From: Zizania palustris
Taxonomy: Eukaryota; Streptophyta; Magnoliopsida; Poales; Poaceae
DNA: 64,000 bases
Direction: 5' to 3'
Assembly: GCA_019279435.1 (NCBI GenBank)
Contig: JAAALK010000081.1
Location: 31,629,001-31,693,000 of the forward strand
In this document: positions 22,885 to 34,845 of the stretch, piece after piece
Numbering within the stretch: position 1 is the first letter of the stretch
How the letters are laid out: every line of letters starts with the position of its first letter
Program-made: the position numbers and the translations under genes
Notes under the pieces: model-generated
Told to the model about the DNA's origin: nothing
Databases searched by the model: none
What the model saw: only the letters and a program-made list of their open reading frames with translations

Positions 22885-23960
22885 CACAGCAACACAGCAA
22901 GTTATATTTGTGTGCTTCCAAGAATCAACAAACATTTTGACTCCGCATACGAATTGATTTTTGTGGCAGTTACATTCTGACAATTAAATTTCATATGAAC
23001 AGAGTAAACAATAGCTTCTCCAATGATTCTTGGGACAGTTACAGTATGGCATGGTGTACTTCATTCTTCTACCCCCCACTTAATTTCTTTATATTTATCA
23101 TTCAAAATTCATTCTATAAAGGTCTAAATTTACCTTGTTTTCAATGCATATGTAAAGATCTGAATTTATTACACATCAGTCATTTCTCCACACCACTAAT
23201 CTATCTAAAATTATTAAAAATAAAATATTTACAGTGCCAAAGAGGATTATATATATATATATATATATACATGGTATGAAAAAAAATATAACTTTGATCT
23301 TTGTATTACACTCTATCAACTTATCAAAAGATATATAACTATTTAGATTCCACACGGCTCTTCAAGACATCATTATTTCTAAATTAGTTTTTTACATAAA
23401 AACAAAGTAATCATGGGCTACGTCTGAAAAATAAAACATATAACCATGTTGTTTAACAGATAGTATAGTTTCTTGATCTCGCAACCACACCCACGTACGC
23501 GTACACATATCATATGTAAACGTATGTAGGAGTCATGTGCATGCATATGGCCATCTGGAAGGCAGCAGTGATCGATGAGTACACATATCATATGTAAACG
23601 TATGTAGGAGGAGTACATGTGCATGCATATGGCCATCTGGAAGGCAGCAGTGATCGATGAGTAGCTAGCTACCTACCGACATGGCTGAGGCAGGCCCATA
23701 ATTTGTGGATCTGAATTCGAGATATGGAAATTAAAAATAAGTAGTTATGTGCCTTCTTTGCCTTTTTTTATAAACTGTATATAAAATATATATTTACCTA
23801 AATATTGCTTATATCAATCCTGCAGGTTAGCTAGTGTCTACTAGTCGTACATAGTTGGCTTTCCGGAAATATTATCAGAAATTCAGAGCAAGTGAACTCA
23901 CTTTTTTTAATGAAAGCTGAACTCACTAATTCATTAATCATAGTAGAATGGACGTTGAGA
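22885..23960. mobile_element. Foldback-like element, third copy (left arm truncated)
   Basis: From 22885 it matches 19902-20480 closely, and then the right arm at 23715-23945 matches 20690-20856 and 21650-21860. It carries an (AT)n run at about 23250-23272. A ~70-bp piece (GTAAACGTATGTAGGAGG to GATCGATGAGT) is duplicated in tandem at 23515-23660. Its left edge is the breakpoint that truncated gene copy C. Confidence 0.6.
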
Positions 23961-24224
23961 ATAATATAGTGGGCCTTATTGTTTTTTGAGCTCAGTTCTT
24001 CCTCAACATGGTCATTCTATGATTAGGTGCGTTAGTTATTACTTATGATCCAGCTTCTCATGATCTGATCTCTCGGTCTACATATATTAATTATCTTGCT
24101 CGTGTACCATGCGAAGACTATATAATATTTTAATTGGATCAGTTTTCACTGTTGCACATCGCCCAATTTTTTGAAGTGCGATGTTAATTTTTCATTTTCT
24201 TGTATGGTTGTGACTGCAGCTAGA
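23961..24224. other. Spacer with distal gene-upstream sequence
   Basis: CATTCTATGATTAGGTGCG, ATCTGATCTCTCGGTC and TTGTATGGTTGTGACTGC match the upstream regions at 4800-5030 and 21960-22080. No gene follows: the match stops at about 24232 and CACTA-tail DNA begins. Confidence 0.55.
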
Positions 24225-24488
24225 TATGCTGGTGGATGAAAAAACTCAGTGCATTTGAATAAAATGTACAATACTAAACATGGCATTGCATTATACAATA
24301 TACAATTAAACATATTAATCATCTTGTTACCAAAAATTTGTGCATTGCTAAAATTTTATACCAAACGTGATGGACGAGAGAGGGTCGATGTGAGAGCGGT
24401 CGGATGGGGGGCACCGGGCGGGGGACAAAGTGGGTGGGACGTGCAAGGTACCGGCCGGGGGAGCTAGGCGGAGGGGCAACAACGGTGG
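24225..24488. mobile_element. CACTA-derived tail, fragment
   Basis: GGTGGATGAAAAAACTCAGTG onward matches 7850-7980 and 18465-18600, then runs into the GC-rich tract (GACAAAGTGGGTGGGACG) also seen at 18660. The Copia LTR at 24489 interrupts it. The related ~500-bp CACTA repeats resume at 27849 beyond the Copia remnant, so the retroelement probably landed inside CACTA DNA. Confidence 0.55.
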
Positions 24489-24756
24489 TGTTATAAAATC
24501 AATCACAGATCAAACACGAGAGACATGAGATTTAACGTGGAAAACCCTTGCGGGAAAAAACCACGGGCGCCAGTCGGCAAAGCTTCACTATATCGAGGAG
24601 AGTTTACAGAAAAATAGAGAATCACAATGACTAGAGCCAATCCCTCTATAGCATACAAGAGATATTTATAGGGTAGACTAAATGGGCTTAGGCATCCCTG
24701 GGCTCAATGGGCCTAGACTAGCTGGGCCCAATCCGGATTCGGATCAGAATATAACA
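24489..24756 (-). mobile_element. Copia 3' LTR (268 bp)
   Basis: The segment begins TGTTATA and ends TATAACA, the expected inverted ends of an LTR. It adjoins, on the pol side, a purine tract that on the minus strand reads CGTCTCAAGGTGGAGTT, a typical Copia polypurine tract. It lies downstream of the RNase H region of the minus-strand pol remnant. The partner 5' LTR is missing, so no target duplication can be checked. Confidence 0.75.
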
Positions 24757-24856
24757 AACTCCACCTTGAGACGAATTCTCTCTTGTAGCAAATGAAATAA
24801 TCATCAATGAACTCCTTTCAATAATAAATATGACCGGTGCCAAAAGTCACTAGGAC

Positions 24857-27848
24857 TCAAACGGTAACACTAACCAAGCTTGAGCAAAGCTCAAACTTAG
24901 TCACTGGAACTGTCTTGGTCATCATGTCTGCGGGATTATCACGAGTGTTGATCTTGCATACTTTAACATCACCTTGAGTAATGATATCTCGAATATAATG
25001 ATACTTCACATCAATATGCTTTGTCCTCTCATGATACATTTGATCTTTAGTGAGGCAAATAGCACTTTGACTATCACAGAAAATAGTGATGCAAGAAACA
25101 CTCCTACAAAGCTCAGCATACAAACCTCTCAACCAAGTAGCTTCTTTACATGCTTCAGAAATAGCCATATACTCAGCTTCAGTGGTAGACAACGCCACTA
25201 TAGCCTGCAAATTTGCTTTCTAGCTAACAGCACAACCACCAATGGTGAAAACATAACCTGCTGTGAGAGATCTCCTTTAATCCAAATCACCAGCATAATC
25301 AGAATCAACATAACCAACAAGTCCATCTCCAGATTTCCCAAACTGTAAACAAGCACTAGATGTATCACACAGATATCTGAAAATCCACTGAACAACTTTT
25401 CAATGCTCTTTACCAGGATTAGCCATATATCTACTAATAGCACTTAAAGCATGAGACAAATCAGGTCGAGAGCAGATCATGGCATACATAAGAGAACCAA
25501 CTACACTAGAGTATGGAATACTAGACATATAATCAATGTCATCACTTGACTCTGGACATAAAGCTGAAGATAACTTAAAATGTGGAGCAAGTGGAGTACT
25601 CACGGGCTTTGCATCATGCATATTGAATCGACAAAGAACCTTTTCAATGTAACCTCGCCGACCGAGATAAATCTTACCAGATTCTCTCTTTCTGGTAATT
25701 TCCATGCCAAGAATCTTCTTGGCTACTCCTAAGTCTTTCATCTCAAACTCTTTACTCAACTGTGCTTTCAACTTGGCAACTTCTGATTTATATTTTGCCG
25801 CAATTAACATATCATCAACATAGAGCAACAGATAAATGAATGAGCTACCAACAGGCTTCAAATAGACACAACTATCATAATTTGACCGCTTAAAACCATG
25901 AGAGAGCATAAAAGAATCAAATTTCTTGTACCACTGTCTAGGGGATTGCTTCAAACCATAAAGAGATTTCTTTACCTTATAGACTAGCTTCTCTTTTCCA
26001 GGAAAAACAAAACCTTCAGGTTGATCCATATAAATGTCCTCTTCTAAGTCTCCATGTAAGAATGCAGTTATAACATCCAATTGCTCAAGTTCATAATCAT
26101 GCATAGCAATAATACTGAGCAGTGTGCGAATGGAGCTATGCTTAACAACAGGAGAAAAGACATTATTATAATCAATACTTGGAATTTGGCTGTAACCTTT
26201 GGCAACCAACCTTGCCTTGTATCTAGCAGGCTCACTAGGAGTGATACCTTCCTTTCTTTTGAAAATCCATTTACAATGGACAATCTTCTTCTCTTTAGGC
26301 AGTTTTACTAAATCCCAAGTGCCATTCTTTTAAAGTGACTCCATCTCATCTTTCATCGCGGTCATCCAATTCTTACAACAGCGGAAATAGCCTCAGATTA
26401 ATTTGAAGGTTCTAAATTACCTTCAATCTCTTCTACAACATTTAAAGCATAAGAAATAATATTGCACTCTTCAATAAATCTTTTAGGTGGATTAATTGTT
26501 CTTCGAGGTCTGTCAATAGCAATAGACTATTGTGGAGGCTAAACAACAGGAGACAAAGGCTCAATAACAGGTTCATCTTGAATATCATCATCTAGTGAGT
26601 TTTCTGTATCAACAATGTGCTCCACCTGCACACTTATTTTCTCTTGAACTTTATTGGGAACAGTAGGAGGAGAGTCATAAAACATGACAAATTCATTAAA
26701 GATAACATTCCTACTGTTGATGACCTTTGAATTCTGAGCATCCCATAATTTATAACCTTTAACACTAGATTGATAACCAAGAAAAATGCATTTAACAACT
26801 CTATGCTCTAATTTCCCATTATCAACATGAGCATAAGCAGTGGAACCAAAAACTCTCAATTGTGAATAATCAACAGAAGAACCAGACCATACCTCAATTG
26901 GAGTTTTCTTAACAATATCAAGGGAGGGTGATCTATTAATCAGGTAACAAGCAGTAGAAGCGGCTTCAGCACAAAAACGCCTATTCAAGCGTGCATGTGA
27001 CAACATGCAACGAGCCTTCGAGATGATAGTCCTATTCATACGCTCAGCTACACCATTTCGTTGAGGAGTACCAGGAATAGTGTAGTGTCTGATGATACCT
27101 TCAGACTTACAATATTTCTTAAATTCATTAGAACATAATTCCATCCCATTATCAGTACGAAGTACTTTTACCTTCCTTTCAGTTTGCCGTTCAACCATAA
27201 CCTTCCACTCCTTAAACGCTAAAAAGGCAGCCCACTTGTGCTTCAAGAAATATGCCCACACTTTTCTAGAATAGTCATCAATAATTGTTAGCATATAATG
27301 AGCACCTCCTAAAGATCTCTTACGAGAAGGGCCCTATAAATCAGAATGAACATAATCAAGAATACCTTCTATGGTATGTACATAATTATTAAATTTTACC
27401 CTCTTGTGCTTACCAAATACGCAATGCTCACAAAAATCCAATTTACCTCCTTTATATCCATCAAGAAGCTCTCTCTTACTTAACTCTGCCAAACCTTATT
27501 CACTCATATGACCAAGACGCTTGTGCCACAAATTTGAAGCATCAGATGAATGTGACATCACACAAGCATTGCTTGTAACAGTAGTGCCTCGAAGACGATA
27601 CAAATTAGCAGATTTCAAATCCCCTTTCATGACAATAAAAGAATCTTTTGATACTTTCAGAATTCCAGTACCACCAGAATATTTATATCCTTTTGTGTCA
27701 AGATAGCTCAAGGAAATAAGATTTCTTGTCATACCTAGAACATACCTCACCTCTGTCAAGGTCCTGACAATCCCATCAAACATCTTTATCTGGACAGATC
27801 CAATTCCAACAATGGGGCGTGGAGAATCAAGTTCAAACAAAGATTTCA
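24857..27848 (-). pseudogene. Copia (Tork-like) pol remnant, stop-riddled and 5'-truncated
   Basis: On the minus strand the order is: end of protease (27852-27700), GAG-pre-integrase zinc finger with LWHKRLGHMSE (~27510), integrase core with TIIDDYSRKVW, LRTDNGMEL and NGVAERMN (27294-26900), reverse transcriptase with DVITAFLHGDL, SLYGLKQSPRQWY and LLYVDDML (26209-25400), then RNase H with STTEAEYMA (~25180). The order integrase before reverse transcriptase identifies Copia. In-frame stops lie at 27496-27498, 27334-27336, 26330-26332, 25400-25402, 25277-25279 and 25220-25222. At least two replace conserved Trp codons by G-to-A changes. Gag, most of protease and the 5' LTR are gone. It cannot encode a working polyprotein. 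The left break at about 27848 shares ATCATTAATTTGC with the CACTA DNA it joins. Confidence 0.9.
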
Positions 27849-29173
27849 TCATTAATTTGCTTTCAAACTAATCTCATTTCTTCCCTAAACTCTAATTCCT
27901 CCTCTCTAAATCTCTAATTTCTAAACACTATACATTACAACTTTATCAAAACTTTTTACAATTTTATCACAATATCTATGTATAATATAATAACACCATG
28001 ATAAATCTCATGTTTTTCGGACTTCATTTGATTTTTTTTAGAATTAAAAATCTATTAATGTCTATGTTGTCGATAGAGTGTCGCAACCTAATTTTTTCAA
28101 AATTTATTTCAATTTAGTGTATAAGAACTCAAAATATGCTAACAAAAATGAATATGATTTTTCTATAATTTTTGGTTCATTATTTTAGGCACTTCTAGTT
28201 CAAAATTCATCTATTTCAATTTAAATCCTAGAAACACAATTAATGGATGAAAAATAGCTAACTGACTTATAAAAATACCAAAACAAATAATGGGATAAGA
28301 TATGTCGTATTTTGAATGCAAAAAAAAATCAAGTTAAAACAAATATTTAATCATTAATTTGCTTTCAAACCAATCTCATTTCTTCTCTAAACTCTAATTC
28401 CTCCTCTCTAAATCTCAAATTTCTAAACACTATATGTTACAACTTTATCAAAACTTTTTTAAAATTTTAATACAGTATCTATGTATCATATAATAATACC
28501 ATGATAAATCTTATGTTTTTTGGACTTCATTTGATTTTTTAGAATTAAAAAACTTTTATGGTCTATGATGCAGATAGAGTATCGCAACCTATTTTTGTCA
28601 AAATTTATTTCAATTTAGTGTATAAGAACTCAAAATAAACTAACAAAAATGAATATGATTTTTCTATAATTTTTGGTTCATTGTTTTATGCACTTGTAGT
28701 TCAAATTTCACATATTTCAATTTAAATCCTAGAAACATAATTAATGAATAAAAAATATCTAAATGACCTAAAAAATATGAAATTTTTACAATGGATCATA
28801 TATGTTGTATTGTGAGTTCAGAAAAAAATTCAAGTTAAAAATAAATTGCAAATACCACATAGACTTGAAACATGGTTTCACATAAAATAATAAAAAAATT
28901 GTTTGCCGAGTGTTTTTTGAAAAACACTCGGCAAACCAAGTGTCTTTGTCGAGTGTTTTTCAAGAAACACTTGGAAAACCCTCAAAAAAAAATTACCGCA
29001 GAAGCACGGCACTGTGACATGCCCATTAAAATCATTGTTTGTCGAGTGTATGTATCTTCAAAAAACACTCGGCAAACAATTGATTTACCGAGTGTTTTTA
29101 GTTTGCCTAGTGCCCAAAATAATACACTCGGCAAATAATTTGACACACGGCGAATTTTGGTTTTTCCATAGTG
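27849..29173. mobile_element. CACTA remnant with right terminus
   Basis: Two tandem ~500-bp internal repeats (TTTAAATCCTAGAAACA at 28222 and again at 28722) are followed by subterminal repeats TTTGCCGAGTG / CACTCGGCAAAC at 28900-29150. A terminus TTTTTCCATAGTG closes at 29173. The left half is replaced by the Copia remnant or lost. No coding sequence is seen. Confidence 0.75.
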
Positions 29174-30204
29174 AAGGCACAATTGTTTTACATAGGCACA
29201 CCCCTGCCCTATAACCGTGCATGGAAGTTTTGATCAATAATGAGCTTTGTCTTCTATTTCTACCGCATCACCCTCAGGCCCATCTAGTAGCCAGCGCAAC
29301 GACGTCTCCTAAATCGCTTGGCTGGAGGCTCGCCAACGCCAAACAAAACTCACTAGTGATAAGTGAGACGCATGAAACTATAGCACCTTAATTTGATGCT
29401 TCCTCACTTTTCACAATTCAAAGAGCGACAACTCGAGCGAAGGTCCACATTGGCATGATGATTGTTAAGGCTAGGTTTAGGGTTTAGGGTATGTGCTATT
29501 TTGATATCTTATGAAATCATTTAAACATAGACATCAAAATAGCTGGCATGAGAAGGCACAGTTGTTTTACATGGGTGCAGTGTGCCCTGCATGGAAGTTT
29601 TGGTCAAGAATGAGCCTTATTAACTAGAAAATATGCCCGTGCGTTGCTACGTGGGGTAAAAGTCATAGAGATATGTTATGTGTTATTTTGATATCTTATG
29701 AAATCATTTAAACATAGACATCAAAATAGCTGGCATGAGAAGACATAATTATTTTACATGGGCATGTGAACTGAGAGCAAGAGGGATGGGTCAGGAGACA
29801 CGGGCCCACCACAGAGATGCTAGTGTACCGATATGTCTAACGCAATCCCCACAAAGAATTTTTTTAATATTTAAAATTTATAAAAAAAAATTGATTTTTA
29901 TATATTTTTGAAATTTATAATATTAATAATTTTACACTCTAAAGTTTGTAATTCGATAATTTGCCACTCGAAACTTCTTCTTCGATTAAATATCATCTTA
30001 AACCTTCAACATACTTGATTTTTTGTCATTCTTCCATTTTTAAAATTCATATATGCACAATTAATATGCTCCGATTAATCAAGTGATACCACTCAGTCAA
30101 TTTTATTAGAAATTATAAGTAATCGAAATAATAGTACCCACCCAAGTTATTTCTTAATACTACTTATCACCCTGATGCTGATTCTCTGATGTATTATTTA
30201 TGAC
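29174..30204. repeat. Duplicated intergenic block
   Basis: It matches 9288-10310 and partly 37170-37825 (GGCACAATTGTTTTACAT, CGCATCACCCTCAG, CAACTCGAGCGAAGGT, ATGAAATCATTTAAACATAG, TCCCCACAAAGAATTTTTT). It contains GGTTTAGGGTTTAGGGTATG near 29479, a very short telomere-like run. No gene is seen. Confidence 0.7.
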
Positions 30205-30207
30205 TCT

Positions 30208-33200
30208 CACTACGGGACTGGGCATATTTGCCGAGTGCCTAGGGCACTCGGCGAAGCCCATAATGCACTCGGCAAAGGCTTCACCGAGTGCCACACTCGG
30301 CGAACCCCACTCGGCACTAGCCTTGTCGGCGACGTGGGGCTTCGCTGAGTGCATTTTATTGGGCACTCGGCGAAGTCTTTGACGAGTGCAATATAGACTT
30401 CGCCGAGTGCCACGTATAGCACTCGGCAAACGTAGTCGGTTGACGGTCGGGGTGGCCGTTAACGGGGCTTCGCCGAGTGCCCCACGTGGCACTCGGCGAA
30501 GGGGGTTTGCCGAGTGCCACGGGGGCACTCGGCGAAGGGGGCTCGGGGGGGGGCGTGGCACTACGGGGCTTCGCCGAGTGCCCCACATGGCACTCGGCGA
30601 AGGGGGTTTGCCGAGTGCCACGGGGGCACTCGGCGAAGGGGGCTCGGGGGGGGACGTGGCACTACGGGGCTTCGCCGAGTGCCCCACGTGGAGGCACTCG
30701 GCAAAGCCTCCCCAGAATGCGCAGAAACGTGGCACATGGCACGTTTTGTGTATTTTAGGTGGCTTTGCCGAGTGCAACACTTGGTAAATTTTTTTCATTT
30801 TTTTTCATTTATTTAATGCATATTTCATCCAAAAAACACATTCAATCACAAAATTCATCACAAATTCACATTTAGTCACAAAATTTGCCCCAAAATTCAC
30901 ATTCAATCACATATATTCACATTCAATCACTCACATCACAGAAATCACATACGCATCACAAAAATCACATTCACATCATAAAATTAACGATCACATCACA
31001 AATTCACGTTTACGTCACAAATACAAGTTCAAGTTCGCGCTCATGGTGACAAGTTCAAGTTAATTAACAATTTCATAATGGCAACTCACACCACGCCTCA
31101 CAAGTTAGCACTACCACTATGCCCAGTGTGTGGAGATTGTTGCGTGTTTGATCCTGCTGCCGATGGATGAAACTGAAAAAAAAAAGAAAAATAGTTAGAA
31201 CAATTGTATATAACAAAAACGACAAAAACAATATTAGAAACTCACATTGCCACTCTGTGGAGTCCGTGGAGATTGTTGAGGTTGAGGAGGAAGTCCAGGC
31301 AGGCCCATATGACCTGAGAAAGATCCACCCATCTGCTCAAACCACTGCTGCATCTAGGTCTGCATCTCGGCTTGCATTTGAGACATGCAAAGACATGCAT
31401 ATTCCAAACCGTAACTCTTCCGAACGGGAGACGCCTAGGTTACGCGACAATAACAAGAAAAATTAAAATAGGACGACATAATGGTCGTCACCCACATACA
31501 CATATCACGACGCGATGGTCGACATCCACATACACGTATATATCACGACACGATGGCCGGCATCCACATACAAAAGATATTAATCAACATAATCATTAAA
31601 ACATAAAAACTATTACAACGATTATATTAAAATTTCTAAAACATGTATATTAGAACAACATGGTATATTCATGGCATTAAACATGTGATTACATATGTGA
31701 TTAAACATTACATTAAATATATCATTAATTTCAACTAACATGTATAAACTAACATGTATATATATAGACACACACCCACATATATATATGAAATTTCAAC
31801 AAATGAATAAACTAACATTTGATGTAATATAGCATCACCACAAAATTTAAACTAATTTCAAACAAAAATTTAAAACCCTAAATTTTAGGTGTCAAAAATA
31901 CCGGAGGAGCTAGGGGTTGGGGGCGGAGGAGGCGGCGGGACCGGCGGCCAGAGCGAGGGGGCCGGCGGCCGGAGGAGGAGGGGCCGATGGCGCCGGGGGG
32001 AGGAGGAGGCCGGGGGGAGGTGGAGGCGCCAGGGGAGGAGGTGGCGCCGGCCGGCGGCGGGGTGCGGGGGAGGCCGACGACGGGGGCTGACGGGGGGCGG
32101 CCGGCGGTGGGGCGCGGGGGAGTGCGCGATGGCAAACAAAGATTTGAATATCGATTTGCTTCTAAACCTAGCTCATTCCATCCATAAACACATTTACCTT
32201 CTCGTGGATTCTCTAGTTTCCAAACATCGTACATGAAAACTTTGTCGAAACATTATGAAATTTTTATCACAGTATATATGTATGATACAATGACACCATG
32301 TCAAGTATCATATTTTTTAGGCATCAATTTAATTTTATAGAATTAAAAAACCATTAAGCTCCATGTTGCCGCCCGAGCGTCGTAAATTATATTTTAAATA
32401 TTTAGATATATTTAGTTGTAAAAGATTAAAAATAGAATCATGAACATAAATATGATTTTTCTACAATTTTTGAGTCATTATTTCATGTACATGCAGTTGT
32501 AATTTGACCCACTTGGAAGTAAATCCTAGAAATAGGATTAATTTTTTAAAAATAGCAATCCCACTCATAAAAGTATGAAAATTTTCCATGGATTAACAGA
32601 TGTTGAATTATGTTTGTAAAAAAAATTCAAGTTCAAAACATGTTTTAAATGTGATATAGAGTCAAAATATGTTTTCACATGAAATAATGGGATCATCATA
32701 CTTTGCCGAGTGCATTTAGATATGGCACTCGGCAAAAGTGATTTTTTTGGTCTTTGCCGAGTGCCATTCCTAATTGCACTCGGCAAAGATTTTTTATACT
32801 GTTTTTTTTAAACAAAACTAAAATAGAATAAAGACAGTAAAAAATCCCATAATTTGGCATTATACAATATACACTAATATTTCATCCTAGAAAATTTCCA
32901 AGTTCAAATAATAAAATATAAGGCACTTGTAGTTTAAATTTGGGATCTTTTACTTAAAATCCTATAAACAACTTTTTTAACCAAAAACGGCAAACTAACT
33001 CTAAAAATTGCCAATTTTAGACATGGTATAATATAAATTGAGTTTTAGTAGTATAAAAAGTTTTAAGTTCAAACAAATATTTGAATATCGATTTTACTTC
33101 TAAACCTAACTCATTTCATCCCTAAACTCCTAAACCTTCTCGAATGTTGTCCAACTTCTAAAGGTCATAGTTGAAAACTTTGTCGAAACATTATGAATTT

Positions 33201-33908
33201 TTTACCATATTATATATGTATGATATAATGACACCATGTCAAGTGTCAGAATTTTTAGGCATCAATTACATTTTCTATAATTAAAAAACCATTAACCTGC
33301 ATATTGTCGGTCGACTGTCGTAAATTAGATTTTAAATATTTAGTTATATTTAGTTGTAAAAGATTACAAATGTAATCATGAACACAAATATGATTTTTCC
33401 ATAATTTTTGAGTCATTATTTCATGTACATTTAGTTGAAATTTGACCCACTTGGAAGTAAATCCTAGAAACATGATTAATTTATTAAAAATAGCAAACCC
33501 ACTCAGAAAAATATGAAACTTTTCCATGGCCTAACATAGGTTGCATTATGAGTGTAAAAAAATTCAACTTCAAAACATGTTTAAAATGTGATGTAGGCTT
33601 AAATTGTGATCTCACATGAAATATTGGGTCCATCTTTGCCGAGTGTTTATATGGTGGCACTCGGCAAAGGCTAGGGTTTGCCGAGTGTACGTTAGTGGCA
33701 CTCGGCAAACCAAAAAAATCACCCGGGCCGTCATCACGGCGTCAGCAAAATTTTGGGCAGGGGATTTTTCAGTATGTTTGCCGAGTGCCTACGGTGTGGC
33801 ACTCGGCAAACGACGCCTTTGCCGAGTGCCACGGTCTTTGCCGAGTGCATTCCATAGGGCACTCGGCAAAGACCGTGGCACTCGGCAAAGGCCCGTTTTC
33901 CGGTAGTG
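30208..33908. mobile_element. Complete non-autonomous CACTA element (3701 bp)
   Basis: The ends are CACTACGGGACTGGGC at 30208 and, inverted, CACTACCGGAAAACGG at 33908. The target duplication is TCT at 30205-30207 and 33909-33911. A related, unoccupied site at 34557-34580 (TATGACTCTGCCCTCGAATT) shows the pre-insertion sequence. The left subterminal zone (30220-30790) is very GC-rich and contains a near-identical tandem repeat (30470-30560 against 30565-30660). A TCACA-rich tract lies at 30830-31030, the decayed minus-strand gene end at 31105-31380, a GC-rich tract at 31900-32130, and ~500-bp AT-rich repeats at 32130-33560. It encodes no intact transposase, so it would need one supplied from elsewhere. 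Confidence 0.92.
31105..31380 (-). pseudogene. C-terminal remnant of a CACTA-encoded protein
   Basis: On the minus strand an exon from about 31380 to 31244 encodes a Gln/Met-rich stretch (MQAEMQT, one stop, MQQWFEQMGG) followed by a Gly/Pro/Gln-rich tail (GLPGLPPQPQQSPRTPQSG). It ends at a GTGAGT donor. A TTTTCAG acceptor at about 31171 leads to a last exon with PSAAGSNTQQSPHTG and a TGA near 31103. This resembles the low-complexity C-termini of proteins encoded by grass En/Spm elements. The match is by composition and memory, not by alignment. Its upstream exons are replaced by the block with CTTCCGAACGGGAGACGCC that also lies behind genes A, B, D and F. Confidence 0.55.
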
Positions 33909-34845
33909 TCTGCCCCCGAATTACTTTCATCATCCTTAGATATGGAAGGCTAGGCCTGCATTACAAGAAATTACTGTCTATAGATCTGCACATATATATA
34001 AAACAAATAGCCTATCGATGATGAGGGTGCCATGCATGCATTCAGTCTTCGTCCATAGAGAAAATGCTATTGACACATATATGAAATTATTTGCATGAAT
34101 GTGCTCTTTAGTTTTGTACAACTCCAGTAAAAGATCCCAACGAGTAGCATATAATGAGTGGCTATACACGGAGTACGTTGATTTGTATGTACAAGAATTA
34201 AATAGCATGCAGGTTGTTCAATGTTAGTCCACATTTACCCCAATCGAAACCAGTCGATCATATAGCATATAATCTCTCTGTACGGTTTTAAACTACACCT
34301 AACAAAAAAATTAACTTTGAACTTTGTATTACTCCATCAACTTATCAATAGATATATGACTATTTAGATTCCACACGACTCTTCAAGGCATCATTATTTC
34401 TAAACTAGTTTTTATAGAAAAACAAAGTAATCATGGGTTACATCTGAAAAACGAAATGATATAACCATGTTTTTAACTGATCGATGACGATGGAAGTTAT
34501 TGTTTCTTAACCATCATGCATTATTGCTGACTCTCTGCTGTATTATTATATTTATGACTCTGCCCTCGAATTACTTCATATGGAAGTCCATGCCTGCATG
34601 ACAAGAAATTAATGTCTATAGATCTGTACATATATGTAAAAAATAGCCTATCAATGATGAGGGTGCCATGCGTTCAGTCTTCGTCCATAGTTAAATTACT
34701 ATTGACACATGAAATTATTTGCATGCATGTATGATGCATGAATGTGCTCTTTAGTTTTGTACAACTCCAGTAAAAATCCCAACGAGTTGCGAAGAACAAG
34801 GGGCTATACACGAAGTACATTGATTTGTTGGTGACAAATTATCGA
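33909..34845. repeat. Tandem duplication (~290-bp halves, ~650 bp apart)
   Basis: 33909-34200 and 34560-34845 share CGAATTACTT, ACAAGAAATTA, GATGAGGGTGCCATGC, GTCTTCGTCCATAG, AATGTGCTCTTTAGTTTTG and ACAACTCCAGTAAAA. Between them is the recurrent TCTCTGTACGGTTTTAAAC to GATCGATGACGATGGAAG spacer. The first copy hosts the CACTA element at 30208 and the second is the empty site. No gene is seen. Confidence 0.8.

Noticed and set aside
30160..30816. A 212-residue minus-strand frame and several plus-strand frames
   Set aside because: They are made of translated CACTA subterminal repeats (repeating SAKP, HSANP or RRVP). The composition is explained by the DNA motif.
31878..32236. Gly/Arg/Pro-rich frames on both strands
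   Set aside because: A GC-rich low-complexity tract inside the CACTA element, with no domain and no conservation visible.
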